Origin: Rhodothermales bacterium
GTDB lineage: Bacteria > Bacteroidota > Rhodothermia > Rhodothermales > Bin80
Length of the DNA stretch: 64,000 nucleotides
Assembly (NCBI GenBank): GCA_028278205.1
Contig: JANQES010000110.1
Span: 124,001-188,000 of the forward strand
Reading direction: 5' to 3'
Shown: positions 51,947 to 60,661 of the stretch, piece after piece
How positions within the stretch are numbered: position 1 is the first letter of the stretch
Layout of the letters: each line of letters opens with the position of its first letter
The notes under the pieces: generated by a model
The model's database searches: none
Seen by the model: the letters and a program-made list of their open reading frames with translations, nothing else
Told to the model about the DNA's origin: nothing
Translations under genes and position numbers: made by a program

Positions 51947-52741
51947 TCACTTTTGCTTAATGAGCTTCTCGACCTCGTCGTTCGAACTCACTTCGTAGAC
52001 CATCCCCTTTTTGATGAAATACTTCCATTTAAGCTTGTCCGTCACGGCGATGTCTTCCGGCGTCGTGGAAAGCAACGCCTTCGTAACCTCCTTCTGACTC
52101 ATGTTAGGGTGGAAGCGAGGATTGAAAAGAACCTCCTCCATCTCGTTGTTCGTCAGTGCCCCCTTTTCAACTTGCCGGTTGATTTCGTCGAAGTAGCCAT
52201 ACTGCACGAAGCCGCTGCAAATGAATGCGCTGGGCACCAACTGCTCCCTCTCATGGGCTTGTCCGACCGCTTCCGGAAACCCTCTGAAACGGGCTGATAG
52301 GCCGAACATGAATTTCCGAATGATCATCCTGGCAATCTGTAGGATCGTTCCCATATCATATTTCGCCTTGATGTGATTCAACATGCGTCCTCGGATGGCT
52401 TTGCGGATGTCTTTCCCTTGATCGCCAACAAACCAATCGCTTTCGAGTCGCTTGAAGCCCACGTCATACTCTTCGGCGTGATCGACGAGGTAGTAGTCCA
52501 GATTCGTAATGTCGACCCCGTCGCCGACCGATTCGATAATGAAGGTATGCTCAAACCCTTCTTTTTTATGAGGAATGACAAACACGAGTCCCGCGTGACT
52601 CCACAGGCTTTTCGTGCCCCACATGATCAGCTTAGAGAAGAACGCTTTTTTATGTCGTGAAAGCATCACGTCGGAGCGCTTGAGTACGTCTTCTCTTTCT
52701 AGAAATTCTTTCACGGGCATCGGGAAATTCGGGGCTTGCAT
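51947..52741 (-). CDS. YiiX-like permuted NlpC/P60 (papain-fold) protein
   Basis: 264 residues from ATG 52741 (AGAGGTAA upstream). Permuted order: His first in LWSHAGLVFVIPHK, then ESVGDGVDI, YDVGFKRL, and the Cys last in FICSGFVQYGYFDE. This matches YiiX/YebB-like and LRAT-type enzymes, which hydrolyse amide or acyl bonds; substrates in bacteria are mostly unknown. No signal peptide seen. Divergent from purM. Confidence 0.8.
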   Translation of the reverse strand: MQAPNFPMPVKEFLEREDVLKRSDVMLSRHKKAFFSKLIMWGTKSLWSHAGLVFVIPHKKEGFEHTFIIESVGDGVDITNLDYYLVDHAEEYDVGFKRLESDWFVGDQGKDIRKAIRGRMLNHIKAKYDMGTILQIARMIIRKFMFGLSARFRGFPEAVGQAHEREQLVPSAFICSGFVQYGYFDEINRQVEKGALTNNEMEEVLFNPRFHPNMSQKEVTKALLSTTPEDIAVTDKLKWKYFIKKGMVYEVSSNDEVEKLIKQK

Positions 52742-52844
52742 GGCGTTACCTCTAGAGAAGTTGTTCGTGGTAGTGGTTATTTTCGGAACTGAATGCAGCA
52801 CGACACGACAACATAATCAAGCCACCCTAAGAAAGCCAAACCGC

Positions 52845-53843
52845 ATGACCACCTATCGCGACGCAGGCGTAGACATCGATGCCGGCGAAGAAACCGTACG
52901 CCGCATCAAGCCCATGGTGCGCAGCACCTTCACCCCCGGCGTCCTGGCCGACATCGGGGCCTTCGGCAGCTTTTTTGAACTCGACCTGAGCCGGTATCAA
53001 CACCCCGTGCTGGTCTCGTCGGTCGATGGGGTGGGCACGAAGCTCAAGGTGGCTTTTCGGACGGACAAGCACGATACGGTGGGGCAGGACCTCGTCAACC
53101 ACTGTGTCAACGACATCGCTGTCTGCGGCGCCGAACCGCTCTATTTTCTCGATTATTTTTCGACAGGAAAGCTCTATCCCGACGTGGCCGAGCAGATCGT
53201 GCGCGGCTTCACGACGGCCTGCCGCGAAAACGGCTGCGCGCTCATCGGCGGCGAAACCGCCGAGATGCCCGACCTCTACGACGCCGGTGAGTACGACCTG
53301 GCCGGCACCATCGTCGGCGTCGTCGAAAAGAGCGAGATTCTAGACGGCAGCCGCGTGGTCGAAGGCGACGTGTTGATCGGGTTGCCGTCTACCGGGCTGC
53401 ACACCAACGGCTATTCGCTGGCCCGCAAAATCCTGTTCGCGCACTACACCGTAGACGACACCCCCACAGACCTCGGCGGCGAGACCCTCGGCGATGCGTT
53501 GTTACGGGTGCATCGATCCTATCTCAAATCCATCCGCGCGTTGCTCGACGCCGGGGCGGCGCACGCGTTCGTCCACGTCACCGGCGGGGGCATTCCCGGC
53601 AACACGGCCCGCGTCATCCCGGACGGTCTGGGCTTCGAGGTAGACTACAACGCGTGGCAACGCCCGGCGCTTTTTAACCTCATCCAACGCCTGGGGCAGG
53701 TGCCCGAAGAAGATATGCGCCGCACGTTTAATCTGGGCATCGGCCTCATCGCCGTTGTTTCGGCTTCGAGCGTGGAAGACGCGATGCGTGTTTTAGCGAC
53801 GCAGGGCGAGCAGCCGGTCCGCATCGGGCAGGTGACGGGTTGA
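52845..53843 (+). CDS. purM: Phosphoribosylformylglycinamidine cyclo-ligase
   Basis: 332 residues from ATG 52845. Diagnostic PurM blocks: VSSVDGVGTKLKVAF, DLVNHCVNDIAVCGAEPLYFLDYF, ALIGGETAEMPDLY, LPSTGLHTNGYSLAR and VTGGGIPGNTARV. It makes aminoimidazole ribotide from formylglycinamidine ribonucleotide with ATP in purine synthesis, as a cytoplasmic dimer. Shares a short divergent promoter gap with the YiiX-like gene. Confidence 0.96.
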   Translation: MTTYRDAGVDIDAGEETVRRIKPMVRSTFTPGVLADIGAFGSFFELDLSRYQHPVLVSSVDGVGTKLKVAFRTDKHDTVGQDLVNHCVNDIAVCGAEPLYFLDYFSTGKLYPDVAEQIVRGFTTACRENGCALIGGETAEMPDLYDAGEYDLAGTIVGVVEKSEILDGSRVVEGDVLIGLPSTGLHTNGYSLARKILFAHYTVDDTPTDLGGETLGDALLRVHRSYLKSIRALLDAGAAHAFVHVTGGGIPGNTARVIPDGLGFEVDYNAWQRPALFNLIQRLGQVPEEDMRRTFNLGIGLIAVVSASSVEDAMRVLATQGEQPVRIGQVTG

Positions 53844-53853
53844 AAAAATTAGA

Positions 53854-53935
53854 TATTATAGTGTTTTCGTATTATAATGTTTTGGTGTATTTCAGAAAAA
53901 CCAAAACACTATAACACCATAACACTAAAATACTT
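53854..53935. repeat. Octamer-word hairpin (GTGTTTTC/GTGTTATG family), copy 3
   Basis: Left arm 53854-53890 and complementary right arm 53900-53935, ten bases behind the purM stop. Words ATTATAGTG/TTTTCGTAT have drifted more than in copies 1 and 2, but the right arm keeps ATAACACC and AAAACACT. Confidence 0.65.
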
Positions 53936-54019
53936 AAAAACCTCCGTTTTGCTAAAATTCATGCCTTTTCATGAAACAAGAAGGTGTCCTTGATTAGTTT
54001 GAGTAGGACCAGAAATAAG

Positions 54020-54040
54020 GCAGCCTGCGGGCTGCTTTTC
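54020..54040 (+). terminator. Intrinsic terminator
   Basis: GCAGCC, loop TGCG, GGCTGC, followed by TTTT. Lies between purM and plsY, so the two are probably transcribed separately. Confidence 0.75.
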
Positions 54041-54066
54041 TATCTCCATCAATCCCCTTACCGACG

Positions 54067-54750
54067 ATGTTATCGCTCGTAGTCATTCTTGTGTTGAGCT
54101 ACCTGGCCGGGTCTATTCCTGGGAGCGTGTGGGTGGGCAAATGGCTCTACGGGATCGACGTGCGCAACCACGGCAGCGGCAATGCCGGCGCCACGAACGT
54201 CTTTCGCGTGTTGGGATGGAGAGCTGGCCTGCTGTCTGCCATCGTAGATCTGGGCAAAGGGCTATTCGCCGCCGGGATCATCGCCACGATCCGGCTCGAC
54301 GATCTGCCTTCGGGCCTGGAATTCTGGCACATCGAGACCTTCGTCCGCCTGCTGGCCGGCATCGCCGCCATCGTCGGGCATATGTTTCCGGTCTGGGCCC
54401 GGTTCAAAGGCGGCAAAGGCGTCAACACCACTGCCGGGGTGCTCTTCGCCCTGACCCCGATCACCATGTGGATCGTCCTGGGTGTTTTTGTGCTCGTGCT
54501 GTTCTCCTCGCGCTATGTCTCGCTGGCTTCGATGAGCGCGGCGGTTTCGTTCCCGACGGCGGTGGCCATCCGGAAATACGTCTTCGGATACGACGCGCTC
54601 GACACGAGCATCCTCATCTTTGGGATTATCTTCGCCCTGGGCATCGTCATTGCCCATCGTGCCAACATCAAACGCCTGCTCAACGGCACCGAAAACCGGG
54701 TGCGTAAGTTTCGGCTGGCTCGCGGGATGCGCGGGCGCGGTGAGTTGTAA
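54067..54750 (+). CDS. plsY: Glycerol-3-phosphate acyltransferase PlsY
   Basis: 227 residues, slightly longer than the usual 195-215. Motif 1 YLAGSIPGSVWVGKW, motif 2 HGSGNAGATNVFRVLGWRAG, motif 3 FPVWARFKGGKGVNTTAG; five hydrophobic helices. It transfers the acyl group from acyl-phosphate to glycerol-3-phosphate, the first step of phospholipid synthesis, in the inner membrane. Followed at 41 bases by gpsA, which makes its substrate, so an operon is likely. Confidence 0.95.
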   Translation: MLSLVVILVLSYLAGSIPGSVWVGKWLYGIDVRNHGSGNAGATNVFRVLGWRAGLLSAIVDLGKGLFAAGIIATIRLDDLPSGLEFWHIETFVRLLAGIAAIVGHMFPVWARFKGGKGVNTTAGVLFALTPITMWIVLGVFVLVLFSSRYVSLASMSAAVSFPTAVAIRKYVFGYDALDTSILIFGIIFALGIVIAHRANIKRLLNGTENRVRKFRLARGMRGRGEL

Positions 54751-54791
54751 GCCGTTTGTTGCCTGGAAAAGATCGATTTGAGAGGGTTCCC

Positions 54792-55832
54792 GTGGCAACC
54801 ACTATCGCGGTCTTAGGGGCGGGTAGCTGGGGCACAGCCCTGGCCGTGAGCCTGTCTGCAGGCGGGCACGACGTCACGTTATGGGCACGCCGGGCCGAGG
54901 CTGCCGAAGCCATGGCGCGGGACCGGCATAACCCCACGTATCTGCCGGACATCATCATCCCCGAGGCTGTCCACATCACCTCGAATCTCGAAGCGGCCGC
55001 CACCGGCAAAGCCCTCTGGCTCATCGCCACGCCGTCGCACGCCGTCCGCGCACTCGCGCAACGCCTGAAGCCCTACGCCACCGACAGCCTGATCGTCGTT
55101 TCCGTGGCTAAAGGGATCGAAAACGAGACGTTGTTGACGACCACCGAGGTGTTGGGCGAAGTGCTCTCGCCGCCGGTGCCGGCGGATCAAATCGGGGTGC
55201 TCTACGGACCCAGCCACGCCGAAGAGTTGGGCGCGGGCAAGCCCACCACGGTCGTCGCTGCCGCGCCGTCGATCCGGGTGGCCGAGCGCATCCAGTCGAT
55301 TTTCATGTCGGGCACCTTGCGCGTCTACGTCAACGACGACGTGCGCGGTGTCGAGATTGGCGGGTCGGTTAAAAACGTGATGGCTATCGCCGCCGGCATG
55401 AGCGACGGCATCGGCTACGGCGATAACGCCAAGGCGGCCCTGATCACACGCGGCATGGCCGAGATCCAGCGGCTCGGCGTGGCGATGGGCGCGCGTCCTT
55501 CGACGTTCGCCGGGCTCACCGGCATCGGCGATCTGGTGGTCACCTGCACGAGCCGCCTCAGCCGAAACCGGTATCTGGGCGAGGAGATTGGCCGGGGTAA
55601 AAGCCTGGATGACGTGCAGGCCGAGATGCAAATGGTGGCCGAAGGCGTCCGGACGACCGCCTCGGTGCGGGCGCTGGCCCGGCGGTACAACATCGAAATG
55701 CCCATCACCGAAGCGGTCTACGCGATTCTCTTCGACGGCAAAAAGCCAGCCGACGCCGTGCGCGAGCTGATGACCCGCTCGGCCAAGCAAGAGGACTGGC
55801 TTCCTCATATTTTGGAGGATGAAGTATCTTGA
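54792..55832 (+). CDS. gpsA: NAD(P)-dependent glycerol-3-phosphate dehydrogenase
   Basis: 346 residues from GTG 54792, with AGAGGG five bases upstream; an upstream TTG is less likely. Nucleotide motif IAVLGAGSWGTALAV, VVSVAKGIENETLL, YGPSHAEELGAGKPTTV, catalytic-Lys block EIGGSVKNVMAIAAGMSDG, and GLTGIGDLVVTCTSRLSRN. Reduces dihydroxyacetone phosphate to glycerol-3-phosphate for lipid synthesis, supplying PlsY upstream. Confidence 0.96.
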   Translation: MATTIAVLGAGSWGTALAVSLSAGGHDVTLWARRAEAAEAMARDRHNPTYLPDIIIPEAVHITSNLEAAATGKALWLIATPSHAVRALAQRLKPYATDSLIVVSVAKGIENETLLTTTEVLGEVLSPPVPADQIGVLYGPSHAEELGAGKPTTVVAAAPSIRVAERIQSIFMSGTLRVYVNDDVRGVEIGGSVKNVMAIAAGMSDGIGYGDNAKAALITRGMAEIQRLGVAMGARPSTFAGLTGIGDLVVTCTSRLSRNRYLGEEIGRGKSLDDVQAEMQMVAEGVRTTASVRALARRYNIEMPITEAVYAILFDGKKPADAVRELMTRSAKQEDWLPHILEDEVS

Positions 55833-55861
55833 GACGGCGCGGCAAAGATCAGAAAGGAGTT

Positions 55862-55932
55862 AAAACGTGAAACGTAAAACGCGAGGGTGCTTCGCTGAGA
55901 CCTTTCTAAGGGCTCCCTCACGTTTACTTCGT
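55862..55932. repeat. AAAACGT/GAAACGT heptamer element
   Basis: Three in-phase words at 55862-55882 (AAAACGT, GAAACGT, AAAACGC) running into GAGGGTG; complementary CTCCCTCACGTTTAC lies near 55910-55926. It follows the gpsA stop by 30 bases. Confidence 0.5.
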
Positions 55933-55958
55933 CAAATCGGGCTTCGCCCGTAATCGTT

Positions 55959-56042
55959 ATGAATTTTGACACGCCAACGCGGATCAGGGTGAGGCCTGTT
56001 GGGCTGGCTCAAGCCTTACCGAATTTGACAGTCAAAATTCAT
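55959..56042. repeat. Inverted repeat with perfect 12-base arms and structured interior
   Basis: ATGAATTTTGAC (55959-55970) and GTCAAAATTCAT (56031-56042) are perfect reverse complements. Inside, GGTGAGGC and GCCTTACC form a second, nested stem. The element stands just upstream of the AlbA_2 gene. It has no period-7 structure, so it differs from the word-type elements. Confidence 0.55.
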
Positions 56043-56070
56043 TAGAGCGTTTTCGCTTGCATACACCATC

Positions 56071-56727
56071 ATGAACCTGCGGGAGCTTACCCAGCTCGTC
56101 ACGCTGGGCGAGGGGCAACACCTCGAATTCAAAAAGCGCGTTCCCAGCCCGGAGCGCATCGCCAAAGAAGTGATCGCCTTTGCGAACACCAGCGGCGGGC
56201 GCTTGCTCCTGGGTATCGACGACGACGGCACGGTCGCCGGGGTTAAGGATGCCGCAGAGGAAGAGTATGCCCTTCAGGAGGCCCTGAGCAAGCATTCCGA
56301 TCCGCCGGTTGATTTTAAGTCTGAACGCATCCAGATCACCAAGAAGCGCGACGTCATCGTGGTGGTGGTGCCGGTGAGCAAGCACAAACCGCATTTTCTG
56401 ATCAATGGGGAGAACGGAGGACGCGCGGCCTACATCCGGATCGAAGACATGAGCGTCGAGGCCAGTCGCGAGGCTGTGCGCCTGATGCGCGCGCAGAAAA
56501 CTCCCAAAGACGTCTTCTTCGAGTTTCGCGATAAAGAGCAGATTTTGATGCGCTACCTCGATCATTACGGACGGATCAGCGTGACGCAGTTCGCCACCCT
56601 CGCCGGCATCCCGCCCAAGGCGGCCTCGCAAACCCTCGTGCTGCTGACCCGCGCCAGGGTGCTCCAGCACCACGCCGATCCTCGCGAGGATTACTTCACG
56701 CTCGATTATAGCTTTCCGCGGAAATGA
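56071..56727 (+). CDS. AlbA_2 (Schlafen-type) DNA-binding domain protein
   Basis: 218 residues. The AlbA_2 core is clear: GEGQHLEFKKRVPSPERIAK (family E-x-K), VIAFANTSGGRLLLGIDDDG and the RAAYIRIEDMSVEASREAVR region. The last 70 residues look like a winged helix (ISVTQFATLAGIPPKAASQT). These proteins are usually called ATP-binding or transcription regulators; target unknown. Followed by a long CAAATGG hairpin. Confidence 0.82.
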   Translation: MNLRELTQLVTLGEGQHLEFKKRVPSPERIAKEVIAFANTSGGRLLLGIDDDGTVAGVKDAAEEEYALQEALSKHSDPPVDFKSERIQITKKRDVIVVVVPVSKHKPHFLINGENGGRAAYIRIEDMSVEASREAVRLMRAQKTPKDVFFEFRDKEQILMRYLDHYGRISVTQFATLAGIPPKAASQTLVLLTRARVLQHHADPREDYFTLDYSFPRK

Positions 56728-56728
56728 T

Positions 56729-56810
56729 GCAAATAGGCAAATGGGCAAATAAGGCAAATGGGCAATCAAGCTTTTATTTGCCATTTGCCGATTTGCCATT
56801 TGCCCATTTC
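56729..56810. repeat. CAAATGGG-word hairpin, almost loop-free
   Basis: Left arm 56729-56770 (GGCAAATG words) and right arm 56771-56810 (ATTTGCC words) meet at AAGCTT. The opening GATGCAAA lead-in is shared with the element at 23784-23865, and both follow a stop codon directly. Confidence 0.75.
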
Positions 56811-56918
56811 ATCAAATACCACATATTTAAAACATATACAGAATGACACACCGTTGTCACTGCATTTTTCGTATATTCAGATCGAGTCGCGGAAGTACCA
56901 CCGTTATTGCACGGCACA

Positions 56919-59900
56919 ATGTCCCTGATAGAAACCATCCCTCTGCACGAGACAGCGCGTTCGCGGTATCTCAACTACGCATTATCCGTTATTACCAGCC
57001 GCGCGCTGCCCGACATCCGCGACGGCCTCAAACCCGTCCAGCGGCGCATCCTCTACGCCATGTTCGCCAGCCTGCGTCTTTACCCGGATGCCCGCTATCG
57101 CAAGAGCGCTACAATTGTAGGCGAATGTTTTATTAGAGATACGCTGGTAGCCACAGAAAATGGGCTTATTCCCATTCAGGAAATACGCCGAGGTAATCGG
57201 GTATATACCGAAACAGGCTTAAAACCTGTTACGGAACTGTATGAGATGCCTGAAAAAAACCTCCTGCGAATTACGTTGGACAATGGCTTGTCCAATACCG
57301 TTACATCGGAGCAACCCATAAGAGTGTTGAACGATGAGCTTGAGCTAGTATGGAAAGATGCGGAGGATCTTCGTACAGGTGATTGGGTCGTGCTCAAGAA
57401 AGCGGCCTGTTTTTCCGAAGTACCTGTGGAACTTGGTTCGTTCGGGGGCAAGCAAATATTTCTTGATGAGGAGGTCGGTTATATCCTGGGTGCCTTAGTG
57501 TCGGACGGGTGGGTCTCGGCTGACTATGGAACTAAGGGAATGATGCGCTTGGGATTCTGTTCATCTGACTTAGGTGTCATTGACAAGATTCGGCGTTGTT
57601 TCACATCGGTATTTGACTATACGCCGACACTTGAAGTAGCAAAGGAGAGCGTCTACGTTGTTCGTATTAATAATGCCGCCCTTAACCAGTTTTTCTCAGA
57701 CCATTTCGAGCTTACGGCTTCGTTGACAGCCCATACCAAGTTCATTCCGCAAAAAGTGTTGCGGTCACCTGCTTCAGTGGTTCGCTCTTTTATCGCTGGG
57801 TTATTCGATGGCGATGGGTGTCTAGATGCGCGGCACGCCCGGGCACGCTATGTCTCGGTCTCGAAGCGGCTCATTGATCAGTTGCAAATATTGTTACAAC
57901 ATTTAGGAATTCTGGCTGGTCGGCATACACTTCGCCAGGAAAATCCTGATTGGGCACCTCTTCATTCCCTGGAGATTCATGGTCAATACGCGAAGAAGTT
58001 GATTCATCAAGTCAAGTTTGAGCGCGCAACTCTTAAAACACGGGCTGAGCTTATCCGCCCAATGAAGACATACCCTTCGTCATTGGAGCGGGTGCCTTTT
58101 GGTAGTAAGGTTGTTTTTACTGAGCTTTCGAATCATCATCTCGGCGGTGGCTGGTATGAGGATAGCACTGGCAATAAGTTTCGGCAAGGCATCGCATACC
58201 CTGAAGGCACCAAAATTCGATATTGTACTGAATTACACGAGAAGCCTCTAGCATTTTCGCAACTCGAAGATTGGGGCATTTTGGATAAGCTGGATCGGAT
58301 TGGATCGTCTCTCTACGACACCTTGCAACACTTTATTGAGCACGACCTCTTTTTCGTCAAGGTGAAGGTTGTAGAGGCTGTTGCGCCGGAAAAAACATAC
58401 GATTTACAAGTCGAGGAGGATCATAATTTTATCGCAAATGGAATGGTTGCTCATAATTGCATGGGCAAGTATCACCCGCACGGCGACACGGCCATCTACG
58501 ACGCCATGGTCCGCATGGCGCAAGACTTCTCCCTGCGCGACCCGCTCGTAGACGGCCACGGCAACTTCGGCTCGCTCGACGGCGACCGCCCGGCGGCGAT
58601 GCGCTACACCGAAGCGAAGCTCCGGGCGCTGGCGATGGAGATGCTCGTGGAACTCCGCCAGCAGACCGTCGAGTTTCGGCCCAACTTCGACGGGACGCTT
58701 TCGGAGCCGGTGGTCTTGCCGTCGCGCTTTCCCAACCTGCTCATCAACGGCGCTACCGGCATCGCCGTCGGCATGGCGACGAACATTCCGCCGCACAATC
58801 TCGGTGAGGTAGTCGATGCGAGTATTTACATGGTCGATGCCCGGCGTAAGCAGGTGAAGGAGGGCCGCAACGGCGACGGCTGGCCGGCGGTGCGTATCCA
58901 GACGCTCGTGAGCAAGTTCGTCAAAGGGCCGGATTTTCCGACGGGCGGGCGCATCCTCAACACCGAGGAAGAGCTTTTCGAGATTTACAAAAAGGGGGAG
59001 GGGGCGATCAACCTGCGCGGTGAGTACAAGAAAGAGGGCAAGTCGCGCATCATCGTCACGTCGATTCCTTACGCCGTCACCAAGGGCGATCTGGTCGAAA
59101 AAATCGCGGAACACATCGCCAAAGACCGGGTGCCGCAACTGACCGACATCCGCGACGAATCGACCGACACGGTGCGCATCGTGCTCGAACTTAAACGCGG
59201 CGCCAAAGCCGATGCCGCGATGGCGTATCTGTTCAAGCATACGCCCTTGCAGACGCGCTTCCATGTCAACCTGACCTGCCTCGTCCCGACCGACAACCCG
59301 CAGGTGGCCGCGCCCGAAAAGGTCGATCTGGCAACGGTTCTGCATCATTTTCTGGATTTCCGCCTCGACGTGGTCACGCGCCGGTTGCAGCACGAGTTGG
59401 CGCAGTTGGAGAAGCGGATCCACATCCTCGAAGGCTTCGAAAAAATCTTCGATGCCATCGACGAAGCCATCAAGATCATCCGGTCGTCGAAGGACAAGGC
59501 CGATTCGAGCCAGCGCCTGCGCCACCGCTTCCGCCTCGACGAAATCCAGGCCGACGCCATCCTGGAGACCAAGCTCTACAAGCTCTCGCAACTCGAAATC
59601 GAGGCGATTCGGGAGGAATTAGCGGCCAAGAAAAAGCGCGCCGCCGAAATCCGCAAGTTGCTCAAAGACGAAGCGGCGCGGTGGATGATCGTGCGCGATG
59701 AACTCAAGGCCATCAAACAGCAATACGCCACCGACCGCCGCAGCGACATCGCCGGGCCGGATGCGACGAAGTACGAGTATTCCGAAGAAGATTTCATCGT
59801 CGATGAAGACGCCTATGTCATCGTCACGCGCGACGGATGGGTCAAGCGCCAGCGGTCATACACCGAGATGGACAACATCCGCATCCGCGAAGGCGATGAG

Positions 59901-60632
59901 ATCGGGTGGATCTTGCCGGGGCGGACGCGCAACACCGTGGCTTTCCTGAGCAACTTTGGCCGCGCCTACACCGTCCGCGTAGACGAACTCCCGAGCACCA
60001 CCGGCTACGGCTCGCCCGTGCAAAAGCTCTTCGGTTTCACCGACAAAGAACGCGTCGTCGGCGTGATCTCTTTCGACAAGCGTGTGCTCCCCAAAGCCGT
60101 GCCAGATCCGGAACTCGAACCCGACCTCTTCAAACGCAACGGCGAGGTGAAGCAGGACAAAGCCGTTCCGTACCTCGTGGCGTTCTCTCGCAGCGGCATG
60201 GCCGTCCGCCTGACCATCGACGCCTACACCGATCCTTCGACCAAAAACGGGCGGCTCTTCATGCGCCCGGCCAAGGGCGACGAGGTGGTCGGCGCCGAGG
60301 TGGCCGGCGGCGATGAAAACGCGTGCCTCGCCTCACGCAAAGGCCACGTGCTGATCTTCCCGGTCAAGCAGATCCCGATCTTCAAGAGCGCTGCCAAAGG
60401 CGTCATCGCCATGCGCCTGGGCCACGACGACCGCGTCCTCGGCGCCACCGTCGCCACCGGCAAGCGCGACGGCCTCGTCGTCGAAACCAGCCGGGGCCGC
60501 CGCGAGACCGTGCGGACGACCAAGTTCGAGATCACCAACCGGGGCAACAAAGGCCGCCAGATCATCAAACGCGGCCACCTCGCCAAGGTCGTCATCAGCC
60601 CGATTGAGATTCGGCTGAATGGGACGAGGTGA
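56919..60632 (+). CDS. parC: Topoisomerase IV subunit A precursor containing an intein
   Basis: 1237 residues from ATG 56919 (a TTG at 56907 would add four). After removing the 444-residue intein the protein is 793 residues. N-terminal IETIPLHETARSRYLNYALS, then SATIVGE, intein, then CMGKYHPHGDTAIYDAMVRM. Active-site Tyr in GDRPAAMRYTEAKL (119 in the spliced protein). The quinolone-resistance positions are Thr80 and Asp84 (spliced numbering). The extein resembles ParC more than GyrA (DGDRPAAMRY), and the ParE-like gene follows. C-terminal beta-pinwheel is present (YVIVTRDGWVKRQRSY and later repeats). The enzyme separates linked chromosomes using ATP. Confidence 0.93.
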   Translation: MSLIETIPLHETARSRYLNYALSVITSRALPDIRDGLKPVQRRILYAMFASLRLYPDARYRKSATIVGECFIRDTLVATENGLIPIQEIRRGNRVYTETGLKPVTELYEMPEKNLLRITLDNGLSNTVTSEQPIRVLNDELELVWKDAEDLRTGDWVVLKKAACFSEVPVELGSFGGKQIFLDEEVGYILGALVSDGWVSADYGTKGMMRLGFCSSDLGVIDKIRRCFTSVFDYTPTLEVAKESVYVVRINNAALNQFFSDHFELTASLTAHTKFIPQKVLRSPASVVRSFIAGLFDGDGCLDARHARARYVSVSKRLIDQLQILLQHLGILAGRHTLRQENPDWAPLHSLEIHGQYAKKLIHQVKFERATLKTRAELIRPMKTYPSSLERVPFGSKVVFTELSNHHLGGGWYEDSTGNKFRQGIAYPEGTKIRYCTELHEKPLAFSQLEDWGILDKLDRIGSSLYDTLQHFIEHDLFFVKVKVVEAVAPEKTYDLQVEEDHNFIANGMVAHNCMGKYHPHGDTAIYDAMVRMAQDFSLRDPLVDGHGNFGSLDGDRPAAMRYTEAKLRALAMEMLVELRQQTVEFRPNFDGTLSEPVVLPSRFPNLLINGATGIAVGMATNIPPHNLGEVVDASIYMVDARRKQVKEGRNGDGWPAVRIQTLVSKFVKGPDFPTGGRILNTEEELFEIYKKGEGAINLRGEYKKEGKSRIIVTSIPYAVTKGDLVEKIAEHIAKDRVPQLTDIRDESTDTVRIVLELKRGAKADAAMAYLFKHTPLQTRFHVNLTCLVPTDNPQVAAPEKVDLATVLHHFLDFRLDVVTRRLQHELAQLEKRIHILEGFEKIFDAIDEAIKIIRSSKDKADSSQRLRHRFRLDEIQADAILETKLYKLSQLEIEAIREELAAKKKRAAEIRKLLKDEAARWMIVRDELKAIKQQYATDRRSDIAGPDATKYEYSEEDFIVDEDAYVIVTRDGWVKRQRSYTEMDNIRIREGDEIGWILPGRTRNTVAFLSNFGRAYTVRVDELPSTTGYGSPVQKLFGFTDKERVVGVISFDKRVLPKAVPDPELEPDLFKRNGEVKQDKAVPYLVAFSRSGMAVRLTIDAYTDPSTKNGRLFMRPAKGDEVVGAEVAGGDENACLASRKGHVLIFPVKQIPIFKSAAKGVIAMRLGHDDRVLGATVATGKRDGLVVETSRGRRETVRTTKFEITNRGNKGRQIIKRGHLAKVVISPIEIRLNGTR
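57126..58457 (+). other. Intein with LAGLIDADG homing endonuclease inside parC
   Basis: 444 residues. Splice junctions are clear: VGE/CFIRDTLVATENG at the N side and GMVAHN/CMGKYHPHGD at the C side. Cys1, penultimate His443, terminal Asn444 and +1 Cys are all present. Block F TYDLQVEEDHNFIANG is intact. Block B reads TSEQ where most inteins have TxxH. Two dodecapeptides, LGALVSDGWVS (121-131) and FIAGLFDGDGCLD (222-234), mark the endonuclease. The DNA of the insert is visibly more AT-rich than the flanks, as expected for a mobile, horizontally acquired element. It lies beside the HPHGD motif near the quinolone-binding region, not at the active-site Tyr where mycobacterial GyrA inteins sit. 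Confidence 0.95.
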
Positions 60633-60661
60633 TGTCCTAACTAACCTGAGAGGTTTCTGAT

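Noticed and set aside
56919..60632. GyrA rather than ParC
   Set aside because: The DGDRPAAMRYTEAK sequence and pairing with a ParE-like gene favour topoisomerase IV. Gyrase subunits cannot be wholly excluded without a genome-wide view.
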